This document shows, piece after piece, positions 38,249 to 46,581 of a DNA stretch of 64,000 nucleotides. The translations under genes were made by a program, and so were the position numbers. Every line of letters begins with the position of its first letter. Position 1 is the first letter of the stretch. The DNA comes from Marivita sp. GX14005 (GTDB lineage: Bacteria; Pseudomonadota; Alphaproteobacteria; Rhodobacterales; Rhodobacteraceae): positions 124,001-188,000 of the forward strand of contig NZ_JAMCCQ010000003.1 in NCBI RefSeq assembly GCF_023370775.1. Reading direction: 5' to 3'. Under the pieces are notes generated by a model. It was not told the DNA's origin and made no database searches. It was given only the letters and a program-made list of their open reading frames with translations.

Positions 38249-39121
38249 CTACCCCATCGCGCGCAAACGCTTGATGAGGCTCGAGGTATCCCAGCGCCCG
38301 CCGCCCAGCTTCTGCACGTCCTTGTAGAACTGATCGACGAGCGCAGTCACCGGCAAAGACGCTCCGACCTCGTCCCCGGTATCGAGGCAGATGCCGAGAT
38401 CCTTTCGCATCCAGTCCACCGCGAAGCCGTGATCGAACTTGCCGTCCAGCATCGTTTCGTAGCGGTTCTCCATTTGCCATGACCCGGCCGCGCCCTGGCT
38501 GATCACCTCGACCACCGCGCGCCCGTCGAGCCCGGCCTTCTCGGCGAAATGCAGCGCCTCGCTGAGCCCCTGCACCAGGCCGGCGATGGCGATCTGGTTG
38601 CACATCTTGGTCATCTGCCCCGCGCCGCTGCTTCCGATGCGGCGGCAGAGCTTGGCATAGGCATCGATCACCGGCTCTGCGCTGGCATAGGCGCCTTCGT
38701 CGCCGCCGCACATGACAGAGAGCGCGCCGTTCTCCGCCCCCGCCTGCCCGCCCGAGATCGGCGCATCGACGAACCCGATGCCCTTCTTGTGCGCCGCCTG
38801 GTAAAGCTCGCGCGTGACCTTGGCCGAAACCGTGGTGTGATCGACGAAGATCGCCCCCGCCTTCATGCCGGCGAAGGCGCCATCCGGACCGAGGCACACG
38901 CTGCGCAGATCATCGTCATTGCCGACGCAGGCCATCACGAAATCGCATCCCTCGGCTGCCTCGGCCGGCGTGTCCGCCTTGCCGCCGCCATGTTCGGACA
39001 CCCAGTCCGCCGCTTTCGACGCCGTGCGGTTGTAGACCGTCACGTCATGGCCGGCCTTGGCCAGATGCCCCGCCATGGGATAGCCCATCACGCCAAGTCC
39101 CAGAAATGCGATCTTTGCCAT
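38249..39121 (-). CDS. Beta-hydroxyacid dehydrogenase (3-hydroxyisobutyrate dehydrogenase family)
   Basis: A 290-residue NAD(P)-dependent dehydrogenase. The Rossmann motif is FLGLGVMGYPMAGHL, the substrate-binding DAPISGGQAGAENG is characteristic, and the catalytic lysine is in GQMTKMCNQIAIAG. Candidate substrates are 3-hydroxyisobutyrate (valine pathway), glyoxylate/succinic semialdehyde or tartronate semialdehyde. The surrounding genes do not decide. The start MAKIAFLGL at 39121 was chosen from the Rossmann motif position. Confidence 0.88.
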   Translation of the reverse strand: MAKIAFLGLGVMGYPMAGHLAKAGHDVTVYNRTASKAADWVSEHGGGKADTPAEAAEGCDFVMACVGNDDDLRSVCLGPDGAFAGMKAGAIFVDHTTVSAKVTRELYQAAHKKGIGFVDAPISGGQAGAENGALSVMCGGDEGAYASAEPVIDAYAKLCRRIGSSGAGQMTKMCNQIAIAGLVQGLSEALHFAEKAGLDGRAVVEVISQGAAGSWQMENRYETMLDGKFDHGFAVDWMRKDLGICLDTGDEVGASLPVTALVDQFYKDVQKLGGGRWDTSSLIKRLRAMG

Positions 39122-39259
39122 CGTCTCGTCTCCTCGCCCTGTCATCAAATTTCAGTCAGTTTTCGCTGCCCTTACCTGCCCGCAAGCCTGCCGTCTTGGC
39201 AAGGGGGCGCGTGTTGTGTAGGCCCGGCATCGTTCCCGAGTGCGAAAGGCGATTTGCCG

Positions 39260-41731
39260 GTGGCGTCCATTTTCAGAGTTCTCGTCTGGCTGACGACGGC
39301 CCTTCTGGTGTCCGGCATCGTTATGGTGCTCACGGCCTACTACCTCGCCTCGCGGTCGCTGCCCGATTACGACAAGACGGTTCCCGCACGCGGGATCGCG
39401 GCCGAAGTCGAGATCGTGCGCGACAACTCGGCGGTGCCGCACATCCTCGCCTCCGGCGACGCGGATGCGTTCTACGGGTTGGGATATGCGCATGCGCAGG
39501 ACAGGCTCTGGCAGATGACGATACTGCGTCGCACCGTGCAGGGGCGGCTTTCGGAGATCTTCGGCGCGCGCACGGTCGAAACCGACAAGCTGATGCGCCG
39601 GCTCGATCTGAACGCGCTCGCGGTGCAATCGCTGGAGGCGCAGGATGCGGGCGCGATGCGCGCGCTGGACGCTTACGCCGCCGGCGTCAACGCGCGCATC
39701 GCCGAGATCAACCGAGACAGCCTGGGCCGCGGCGCGCCGGAGTTCTTCCTGTTCGGCGGTCCGCTTCCACCATGGCAACCCTCCGATTCCATCGCTTTGA
39801 TCAAGCTGATGGCGCTGCAGCTGACGGGCCATCTTCGGCAGGAGGTGCTGCGCGCGCGCGTCTCGCTGGCGCTGCCCGACGAGGACAGGCTGGCCGATAT
39901 CCTGCCCGATTATCCCGGACCGGGGATTGCCGCACTGCCCGAATATGCCGCGCTGGTTCCGGGCGCGGGAACGGGCGGGACGCAATTCGCCGCGGCTGGC
40001 CGGCCCGGACCGGGCTTGTCGCCGGTTCGGCCCCTGGGGCTCGCCGGCGCATCCAACGCCTGGGCCGCCGATGCCAGCCGTTCGGCCACCGGCTCGACGC
40101 TTCTGGCCAGCGATCCGCATCTGCAATTCACGGCGCCGGCGATCTGGTATCTGGCGCGGCTGGAGCTTGAAAGCGGCGGCGTGATCGGAGCCACGATCCC
40201 CGGAATCCCGGCGATCCTCGCCGGGCGCTCGGAACGTATCGCATGGGGGCTGACCTCGTCCTATCTCGACGATCAGGATGTGATGATCGAGGAACTGAAC
40301 CCCGACGATCCCGAACTTTATCGCACGCCCGAGGGTTACCGGCGGTTCGAGACACGCAATTCGATTATCAGGATCAAGGATGCCGCGCCGATCACGCTGA
40401 CCGCCCGATGGACCGAAAACGGCCCCGTCCTGCCCGGCACGCGCTTCGATCTGGCCTCCGTCACGCCGCCGGGCCATGTCGCGGCGCTGTCCTGGACGGC
40501 GCTCGATCCGCAGGATACGTCGGTCTCGGCGGCGATTGCGCTGATGTCCGCCGGATCGGTCGATGAGGCTCTGGAGGCTTCCAGAGCCTATGTCGCGCCG
40601 TCGATGAACCTGACGGTGATCGACAAGGACCGCATCGCCATGAAGCTGATCGGCGCGATGCCCCGGCGCGATGCGGATCACGAAAGCCAGGGGCGGCTTC
40701 CGGCGCTCGGCTGGCGCGAGCAGAACCGCTGGGACGGGGTTTTCCCGGGCGATGCGAGCCCGGTTTTTCGCGATCCCGAAGGCGGGATCGTCGGCAATAC
40801 CAACAACAAGCTTCTGGACCGGCCTTTCCCGCTGCATGTCAGCTATCACTGGGGCGACAGCCAGCGCGTGATGCGCTGGCGCCGCATGATGCAGGGGCGC
40901 GAGGTGCATACCCGCGACAGTTTCATCGAGGCGCAGCTCGACACTGTCTCCGTCGCTGCGCGCACGCTTCTGCCGTTGATCGGCGCCGATCTGTGGTTCA
41001 CCGGCGAGGCCGCGCCCGAGGGCACGCCCGAGCGGCTTCGCCAGCGCGCGCTCGATCTGCTCGCCGACTGGAACGGCGAGATGAACGAGCATCTGCCCGA
41101 GCCGCTGATCTATGCCGCCTGGCTCCGGGCGCTGCAGGACAGGCTGATCCGCGACGATCTCGGTCCGCTCGCGGACCAGTTCACCCATGTCGAGCCGCTC
41201 TTCATAGAGCGGGTCTTCCGCGATATCGATGGGGCTGCCGCGTGGTGCGACGTGATCCGCTCGGCGGTGGTGGAAAGCTGTTCGGATATCTCGCGCCAGG
41301 CACTTGACGAGGCGTTGATCTGGATTTCCGAAACCTACGGAACCGCGCTGGAATCGCTCCGCTGGGGGGACGCACATCAGGCCACGCATGATCATCCGGT
41401 GCTCGGAGAGGTGCCGATCCTGCGCTATTTCGTCAATATAAGGCAAAGCACGTCGGGCGGGGATTTCACGTTGATGCGCGGGCGCAGCGCCGGGACCGGC
41501 GCCGATCCGTTCCGCAACGTGCATGGCGCGGCCTATCGCGGGGTCTATGATTTCGCCGACCCCGATTCGTCGGTCTTCATCCTGTCCACGGGGCAATCGG
41601 GGCATTTCCTGTCGCGGCATTATGACGACATGGGCGTGCTCTGGCGGCGCGGGGAGTATATTCCGATGTCGCTTGATGTGGATTTGGCGCGGGCGGCCTC
41701 GGTCGGGGTGACGCGACTGGTGCCGGAATAG
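39260..41731 (+). CDS. Penicillin acylase family N-terminal nucleophile hydrolase
   Basis: An 823-residue Ntn hydrolase of the S45 family. An N-terminal membrane or signal segment (about 8-30) is followed by the alpha chain with the typical GLGYAHAQDRLWQM. The autocatalytic cleavage site GASNAW leaves S265 as the new N-terminal nucleophile of the beta chain. The conserved ASDPHLQFTAPAIWY, GNTNNKLLDRPFP and LSTGQSGHFLSRHYDD follow. Substrates in the family include penicillins, aculeacin and acyl-homoserine lactones; the real one is unknown. The start is probably GTG at 39260. Confidence 0.88.
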   Translation: MASIFRVLVWLTTALLVSGIVMVLTAYYLASRSLPDYDKTVPARGIAAEVEIVRDNSAVPHILASGDADAFYGLGYAHAQDRLWQMTILRRTVQGRLSEIFGARTVETDKLMRRLDLNALAVQSLEAQDAGAMRALDAYAAGVNARIAEINRDSLGRGAPEFFLFGGPLPPWQPSDSIALIKLMALQLTGHLRQEVLRARVSLALPDEDRLADILPDYPGPGIAALPEYAALVPGAGTGGTQFAAAGRPGPGLSPVRPLGLAGASNAWAADASRSATGSTLLASDPHLQFTAPAIWYLARLELESGGVIGATIPGIPAILAGRSERIAWGLTSSYLDDQDVMIEELNPDDPELYRTPEGYRRFETRNSIIRIKDAAPITLTARWTENGPVLPGTRFDLASVTPPGHVAALSWTALDPQDTSVSAAIALMSAGSVDEALEASRAYVAPSMNLTVIDKDRIAMKLIGAMPRRDADHESQGRLPALGWREQNRWDGVFPGDASPVFRDPEGGIVGNTNNKLLDRPFPLHVSYHWGDSQRVMRWRRMMQGREVHTRDSFIEAQLDTVSVAARTLLPLIGADLWFTGEAAPEGTPERLRQRALDLLADWNGEMNEHLPEPLIYAAWLRALQDRLIRDDLGPLADQFTHVEPLFIERVFRDIDGAAAWCDVIRSAVVESCSDISRQALDEALIWISETYGTALESLRWGDAHQATHDHPVLGEVPILRYFVNIRQSTSGGDFTLMRGRSAGTGADPFRNVHGAAYRGVYDFADPDSSVFILSTGQSGHFLSRHYDDMGVLWRRGEYIPMSLDVDLARAASVGVTRLVPE

Positions 41732-41753
41732 GTTTCTTCGGACAGCGCATTTC

Positions 41754-41819
41754 GGGGGCTTTGCCCCCGCGCGCCGGGGGCGCGCTCCCCCAGGATATTT
41801 TCGGCAAGAAGAAAGAGAG
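41754..41819 (+). terminator. Double hairpin plus ATATTT-type 3' element after the acylase gene
   Basis: GGGGGC-TTT-GCCCCC (41754-41768) and GCGCGCC-GGG-GGCGCGC (41769-41785) in tandem, then CCCCCAGGATATTTTCGGC and AAGAAGAAAGAG. The largest of the five copies of the module. It ends at the stop of the convergent ThiE-like gene. Confidence 0.65.
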
Positions 41820-41820
41820 A

Positions 41821-42444
41821 TCAGGCTTTCATCGCGGCGATGAGCCGGGACAGCGCGTGTTCGGGGGCATCCGAGCGCCAGATCTCCTCGCCGATGCCAA
41901 AGAAATCGGTGACCGGAGCGAGGGCGCGGATCGTCTCCTCGTCGAGCCCGCCTTCGGCCACCACCGGCACTTCGATCATCTGCGACCACCATTCGAAGAG
42001 CTCGGGCCCGGCGCGCGAGCCGTCGCCGAGCGCGGTTTGCCCGGCCGGGCCGAAGCTGATGTAGTCGGCGCCCGCCTCGCCCGCGGTCATGCCGTCATGG
42101 CGGGATTGGCCGCAGAACGCGCCGACGATGGCATCGGCGCCCAGTTCCTTGCGCGCCATGCGCACCGAGCGGGACCCATCGGTCAGGTGCACGCCGTCGA
42201 GCCCGAGTCGCTGCGCGAGCACCACATGGGTGTCGATCACCAGCGCCACGTCGTAGCGATGCGCCACCTCGCGCACCGCATCGGCGGCGCGCAGGATCAA
42301 ATCCTCGTCGCGGCTGGCCAGCGACAGGCGGATACAGGCGATCTCGGCGCTGTCCAGAACGCGGGCCAGCGCGCCGGGAAAATGGCTCAGTTCGAGCTCC
42401 GGCGGGGTGATGAGATAGAGTTGCGGCTGCTCCGGTGCGGACAT
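41821..42444 (-). CDS. Thiamine-phosphate synthase-like protein (divergent ThiE)
   Basis: A 207-residue TIM-barrel protein of the ThiE/TenI superfamily: QLYLITPPELE start, DGVHLTDGSRSV, GAFCGQSRHDGMTAGEAGADYISFGP and VPVVAEGG. The usual ThiE substrate-site residues in the first third (L-R-x-K region) are replaced by IRLSLASRDED, so true thiamine-phosphate synthase activity is doubtful. No thi operon is nearby and no TPP riboswitch was seen upstream. Confidence 0.75.
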   Translation of the reverse strand: MSAPEQPQLYLITPPELELSHFPGALARVLDSAEIACIRLSLASRDEDLILRAADAVREVAHRYDVALVIDTHVVLAQRLGLDGVHLTDGSRSVRMARKELGADAIVGAFCGQSRHDGMTAGEAGADYISFGPAGQTALGDGSRAGPELFEWWSQMIEVPVVAEGGLDEETIRALAPVTDFFGIGEEIWRSDAPEHALSRLIAAMKA

Positions 42445-42587
42445 CTGGCGCCCCTTTCCTTGATCTGCGCTCCCTATATCGCGATTTCCCGGCGCGGGCC
42501 AAGAGCTTGCGCCGCCTTGAATGGCTTGCCCTCGGAGCGGGGGCGCAATAGTCAGGCGCAACGCCAGCAAGCCGGAGCCCCCAAGTG

Positions 42588-43334
42588 ATGCCGAACGATC
42601 TGCCGCAGCTCAGTTTCGTGCTGGTGCGCCCGCAAATGGGCGAGAATATCGGCGCAGCGGCGCGGGCGATGTGGAATTTCGGGCTGGACCGGATGCGGCT
42701 GGTCACGCCGCGCGACGGCTGGCCGAACCCGAAGGCGGTGGCGATGGCCTCGGGGGCGGGCCGGCTTCTGGACGAGGCGCAGCTGGTGGAGCGGACGGTC
42801 GATGCCGTGGCCGATTGCGCCTTTGTCTTTGCCACCACGGCGCGGCCGCGCGGCATGACAAAGCCGGTCGTCACGCCCGAGCGCGCGATGCAGATGGCGC
42901 GCGAGAAAATCGGCGCCGGGCAGAAGGTCGCGGTGTTGTTCGGGCCCGAGCGCGCGGGGCTGGAGAACGAGGATATCGCGCTGGCCAATGCGATCATCTC
43001 GGTGCCGGTCAATCCCGAATTCGCCTCGCTCAACCTGGCGCAATGCGTCCTTCTGACGGCCTATGAATGGCGCCGGCAAAGCGTGGATGTGCCGGCGGAG
43101 AGTGTGGAGATGGCCGGCACCGATTGGGCCTCGGCGATCGAGATGGACCGGCTGGCACAGCACTACGAGGAGAGGCTCGATCAGGCGGGGTTCTTCTTTC
43201 CGCCCGACAAGGCGCCGAACATGAAGCGCAACCTGCGCAATATGTGGAGCCGGATGCCGCTCACACGCGCCGATGTGCAGATGCTGCACGGGGTGCTGCG
43301 GCAAATGGTGCGCTGGAAAGACCGGTCCGGCTGA
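42588..43334 (+). CDS. trmJ: tRNA (cytidine/uridine-2'-O-)-methyltransferase TrmJ
   Basis: A SPOUT-fold RNA methyltransferase (248 aa) that modifies position 32 of tRNAs. Motifs: FVLVRPQMGENIGAAARAMWNFG at the start, FATTARPRG, LFGPERAGLENEDIALAN and VNPEFASLNLAQCV, which form the trefoil-knot SAM site. The C-terminal extension with RNLRNMWSRMPLTRADVQMLHGVLRQ is typical of TrmJ rather than TrmL. The ATG at 42588 follows a GTG; either may be used. Confidence 0.92.
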   Translation: MPNDLPQLSFVLVRPQMGENIGAAARAMWNFGLDRMRLVTPRDGWPNPKAVAMASGAGRLLDEAQLVERTVDAVADCAFVFATTARPRGMTKPVVTPERAMQMAREKIGAGQKVAVLFGPERAGLENEDIALANAIISVPVNPEFASLNLAQCVLLTAYEWRRQSVDVPAESVEMAGTDWASAIEMDRLAQHYEERLDQAGFFFPPDKAPNMKRNLRNMWSRMPLTRADVQMLHGVLRQMVRWKDRSG

Positions 43335-43388
43335 CTGGACGGGCCGCGCCACCGGGCCTAGCTTCGGGGCGAGTGAACGGAGAGGGGC

Positions 43389-44537
43389 ATGAGCAGCAAA
43401 CGCAGTATTTTCGAAGAGGTCGAGGCGCGCGACGCGACCCCGCCTGCCCCGCAGGGCGGAATGATCGACAAGGGCCGCGGCGGCGCGCGCGGGGCGATCC
43501 GCATCTGGCTGATGGTGCTTTTCGCGCTTGTCGTGGTGATGATCGCCGTGGGGGGGCTGACGCGGCTGACCGATAGCGGGCTGTCGATCACCGAATGGCG
43601 CCCGGTGACGGGGGCGATTCCGCCGCTGAACGCGGAGGACTGGCAACGCGAATTCGACCTTTACCGCGCGATCCCCGAATACCAGTTGCAGAACAAAGGC
43701 ATGAGCCTGCCCGAGTTCCAGTTCATCTATTGGTGGGAATGGGGGCACCGGCAGCTTGGCCGGGTGATCGGGCTGGTCTGGGCGCTCGGGTTCTTCGGCT
43801 TCCTGCTGGCGCGCAAGATCCCCGCGGGCTGGACCGGGCGGCTCGTGTTCATCGGCGCGCTTGGCGCGCTGCAGGGGGCGATCGGCTGGTGGATGGTCGC
43901 CTCGGGCCTGACGGGGGCAATGCTGGATGTGGCGTCCTACCGGCTGGCCACGCATCTGGGGCTGGCCTTCGTGATCCTTGGCTTCATCGCCTGGTATGTG
44001 TTCCTGCTGGGGCGCGAGGAGCGCGATCTCATGCAGGCGCGGCGGGCGCGCGACGGCAAGCTCTTCGGGCTCGGCACGGGGCTGCTGCATTTCTCGTTCC
44101 TGCAAATCCTGATCGGCGCCCTGGTGGCGGGGATCGATGCGGGACGCACATACAACGACTGGCCGCTGATGGCCGGCGGTGTGCTGCCGCCCTACCCTTT
44201 CGATATCGACCCCCTGTGGCGCAACTTCTTCGAAAACGCGGGGCTTGTGCAGTTCATGCACCGCGTGGCGGGATACCTGCTTTTGGCCTTCGGCATCGTC
44301 GTCTGGCTCCGGGCGCGTAAATCGGCCAATGCCGACACGCGGTTCAGGTTCAACGCGGTCTTCGCAATGCTCTGGCTTCAGATGGTGCTGGGGATCGTCA
44401 CCGTGCTTTACATGGCGCCCTGGCAGATCGCCATCGCGCATCAATTCGGGGCGGTGATCCTCTGGGTGTTGATCCTGCGCGCACGGTTCGCGGCCGGCTA
44501 CCCGGTCGCGCAATCGGTTCGGGGGGTGCGGGCATGA
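43389..44537 (+). CDS. ctaA: Heme A synthase
   Basis: CtaA oxidises heme O to heme A for aa3-type cytochrome oxidase. 382 aa, eight predicted membrane segments. Conserved histidines appear in WGHRQLGRVIG, ATHLGLAF, FMHRVAGYLL and AHQFGAVIL, with GGLTRLTDSGLSITEW in the first periplasmic loop and GRTYNDWPLMAGG. This is the type common in alphaproteobacteria and mitochondria (COX15). It overlaps the next gene by 4 nt. Confidence 0.95.
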   Translation: MSSKRSIFEEVEARDATPPAPQGGMIDKGRGGARGAIRIWLMVLFALVVVMIAVGGLTRLTDSGLSITEWRPVTGAIPPLNAEDWQREFDLYRAIPEYQLQNKGMSLPEFQFIYWWEWGHRQLGRVIGLVWALGFFGFLLARKIPAGWTGRLVFIGALGALQGAIGWWMVASGLTGAMLDVASYRLATHLGLAFVILGFIAWYVFLLGREERDLMQARRARDGKLFGLGTGLLHFSFLQILIGALVAGIDAGRTYNDWPLMAGGVLPPYPFDIDPLWRNFFENAGLVQFMHRVAGYLLLAFGIVVWLRARKSANADTRFRFNAVFAMLWLQMVLGIVTVLYMAPWQIAIAHQFGAVILWVLILRARFAAGYPVAQSVRGVRA

Positions 44538-46006
44538 GCCGAGCGTATGACGCATTGATGGCCCATGCGCGCCAGACCGAAGCACTGGCGCAGATCGCGG
44601 GGCGGCTTGGCTGGGATCAGGAAACGGTCATGCCGCGCGGAGCTGCGGCGCAGCGGGGCGAGGAGATGGCGGCGCTGGAAGCGGTGCTGCACGCGCGGCG
44701 CACCGATCCGCGTGTCGGAGAATGGCTCGAGGCGGCAGAGCCCGACGGAGCGGAGGCCGAGGCCAATCTGCGCCTCATCCGCCGCAGCCATGACCGGGCG
44801 CGCAAGGTGCCGGGCGAGCTTGCCGCCGAGCTTGCGCGCACAACCTCGGTCGCGCAGGGCATTTGGGCCGAGGCGCGGGCGGCGGACGATTTCACCGCCT
44901 TCGCGCCGACGCTGGAACGCGTGCTCGATCTCAAGCGGCAGGAAGGTGCGGCACTCGCGAATGGCGGCGATCCGTATGATGCGCTGCTGCAGGATTACGA
45001 ACCCGGCATGACCGCAGGCGAGCTCGATGCGATGTTCGGCGCCCTGCGCCCGCGCCTTGCGACCTTGCGCGACAGGCTTTTGGAACGGCCGGCTCCGGCG
45101 GGACTTCAGGGCCGTTTCGACGAGGCGGCGCAGATGAAGCTGACGCGTCTGATCGCCAGGATTTTCGGCTACGACATGAGCCGGGGCCGCGTGGACAAGG
45201 CGGTGCATCCGTTCAGCTCCGGCTCGGGCAACGATGTGCGCATCACCACGCGCACCGATCCGGCCGATCCGTTCAACTGTCTGTATTCGACCATTCACGA
45301 GGTCGGCCATGCGGCCTATGAGCAGAATATCGATCCGGCCTATCTGCTGACGCCCTTGGGCGCGGGCGCATCGATGGGTGTGCATGAAAGCCAGAGCCGC
45401 ATCTACGAGAACCAGCTGGGCCGCTCGCGCGGGTTCACGAATTGGCTCTTCACGCAGATGCAGGAAGCGTTCGGCGATTTCGGCATCGCGGATGCCGAGG
45501 CGTTCTATGCCACGGTAAACCGCGTGCATCGCGGCTTCATCCGCACCGAAGCCGACGAGGTGCAATACAATCTGCATGTGCTGATGCGGTTCGATCTGGA
45601 GCGCGAGCTCATCGCCGGAACGCTGGACGTCGCCGATCTCGAAGAGGCGTGGAACAGCCGCTTCGAGGCGGATTTCGGCTATCCGGTGGACAGGCCGTCG
45701 AACGGCGTGCTGCAGGATGTGCATTGGTCGGTCGGGCTCTTCGGCTATTTCGCGACCTATACGCTCGGCAATGTCTATGCCGGCTGTCTCCATGAGGCGA
45801 TACGCCGCGCGGTGCCCGAGCTCGATGCGCAGCTGGCGGCAGGCGATCTGTCGGCGGCGACGGGCTGGCTGCGCGACAACGTGCAGCGGCATGGCGGGCT
45901 CTATGAGCCGCGCGAGGTGATCGAACGCGCCTGTGGATTCGTCCCGAACGAGGGGCCGCTTCTGGACTATCTCGACGCGAAGTTCGGCGGGATTTACGGT
46001 CTTTGA
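44534..46006 (+). CDS. M32 family metallocarboxypeptidase (Taq type)
   Basis: A 490-residue thermostable-carboxypeptidase-1 family enzyme. The zinc motif is TIHEVGHAAYEQN (HExxH). SSGSGNDVRITTR, MGVHESQSRIYENQLG (third ligand region) and LHVLMRFDLERELI follow. It removes C-terminal residues with broad specificity; cytosolic. It overlaps ctaA by 4 nt, so expression is coupled, although no functional relation to heme A is known. Confidence 0.94.
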   Translation: MSRAYDALMAHARQTEALAQIAGRLGWDQETVMPRGAAAQRGEEMAALEAVLHARRTDPRVGEWLEAAEPDGAEAEANLRLIRRSHDRARKVPGELAAELARTTSVAQGIWAEARAADDFTAFAPTLERVLDLKRQEGAALANGGDPYDALLQDYEPGMTAGELDAMFGALRPRLATLRDRLLERPAPAGLQGRFDEAAQMKLTRLIARIFGYDMSRGRVDKAVHPFSSGSGNDVRITTRTDPADPFNCLYSTIHEVGHAAYEQNIDPAYLLTPLGAGASMGVHESQSRIYENQLGRSRGFTNWLFTQMQEAFGDFGIADAEAFYATVNRVHRGFIRTEADEVQYNLHVLMRFDLERELIAGTLDVADLEEAWNSRFEADFGYPVDRPSNGVLQDVHWSVGLFGYFATYTLGNVYAGCLHEAIRRAVPELDAQLAAGDLSAATGWLRDNVQRHGGLYEPREVIERACGFVPNEGPLLDYLDAKFGGIYGL

Positions 46007-46060
46007 TATTCGCTGACCGCCTTGGGCGAGCTTGATCCGAGGCTCCGATCACTCGTCATC

Positions 46061-46107
46061 ACCGGGTCAAGCCCGGTAATGCTGGCGTTTGCGCAAGCGC
46101 CGCCAGC
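46061..46107. repeat. Hairpin pair between the carboxypeptidase and usg genes
   Basis: ACCGGG-TCAAG-CCCGGT (46061-46077), part of the CACCGGGTCAAGCCCGGTAAT-type repeat common in alphaproteobacteria, and GCTGGCG...CGCCAGC (46081-46107) with an inner TTGCGCAA. The second hairpin abuts the usg stop codon and can serve as its terminator. Confidence 0.7.
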
Positions 46108-46380
46108 TCAATGGAGCGTGAATTCGCCCACCACCTGCCGCCATTCGCCGGGCGCGATCATCTTGCGATGCGTGAATTGCACCGAATGGAGCGGACCCTC
46201 GATTTCCGCCTGCCAGAATTCGATGAAGCCGAAGAGCTTCTCGTGATCGGGGGCGATGTCGTAATCCTGCCAGACAAACGTGTTCAACACGTTCTGGTAA
46301 TCCGGCATCCTGTAGAACAATTGCGCCGTGGTCAGGCCGTAGCCTTTCAGCAGCATTTCCGTCTCGGTCATCTCACTCAT
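46108..46380 (-). CDS. usg: Usg family protein
   Basis: A 90-residue protein matching the alphaproteobacterial Usg family: LLKGYGLTTAQLFYRMPD, FVWQDYDIAPD, FIEFWQAEIEGPLHSVQF and GEWRQVVGEFTLH. Usg genes are best known beside tryptophan genes, but the biochemical role is unestablished. The start MSEMTETE at 46380 fits the family; a longer frame would add a non-conserved AT-rich leader. Divergent from gyrA. Confidence 0.88.
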   Translation of the reverse strand: MSEMTETEMLLKGYGLTTAQLFYRMPDYQNVLNTFVWQDYDIAPDHEKLFGFIEFWQAEIEGPLHSVQFTHRKMIAPGEWRQVVGEFTLH

Positions 46381-46581
46381 GCCAACCTCATGTTTTTCTT
46401 GTATTTCCAAGACTGCCATTCTTTTGTGAAATTTCAATAAATACAATTTGTTAGCCATATCTTTCGGTGAGTGCCAAACGCTTGGACACGAATAATCGGG
46501 CTATGTGATTGCGGGCTACATGCTGCATCTGATATAGGTTCGGGTAACAAAATATAGGTCCGAAGACAGCAGGTCATCCAC

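Noticed and set aside
39152-41992. 946-codon reverse frame
   Set aside because: Antisense shadow of the penicillin-acylase gene; composition is Arg/Gly-rich with no domain.
42445-42587. TPP riboswitch upstream of the ThiE-like gene
   Set aside because: No THI-box-like sequence seen in the short spacer.
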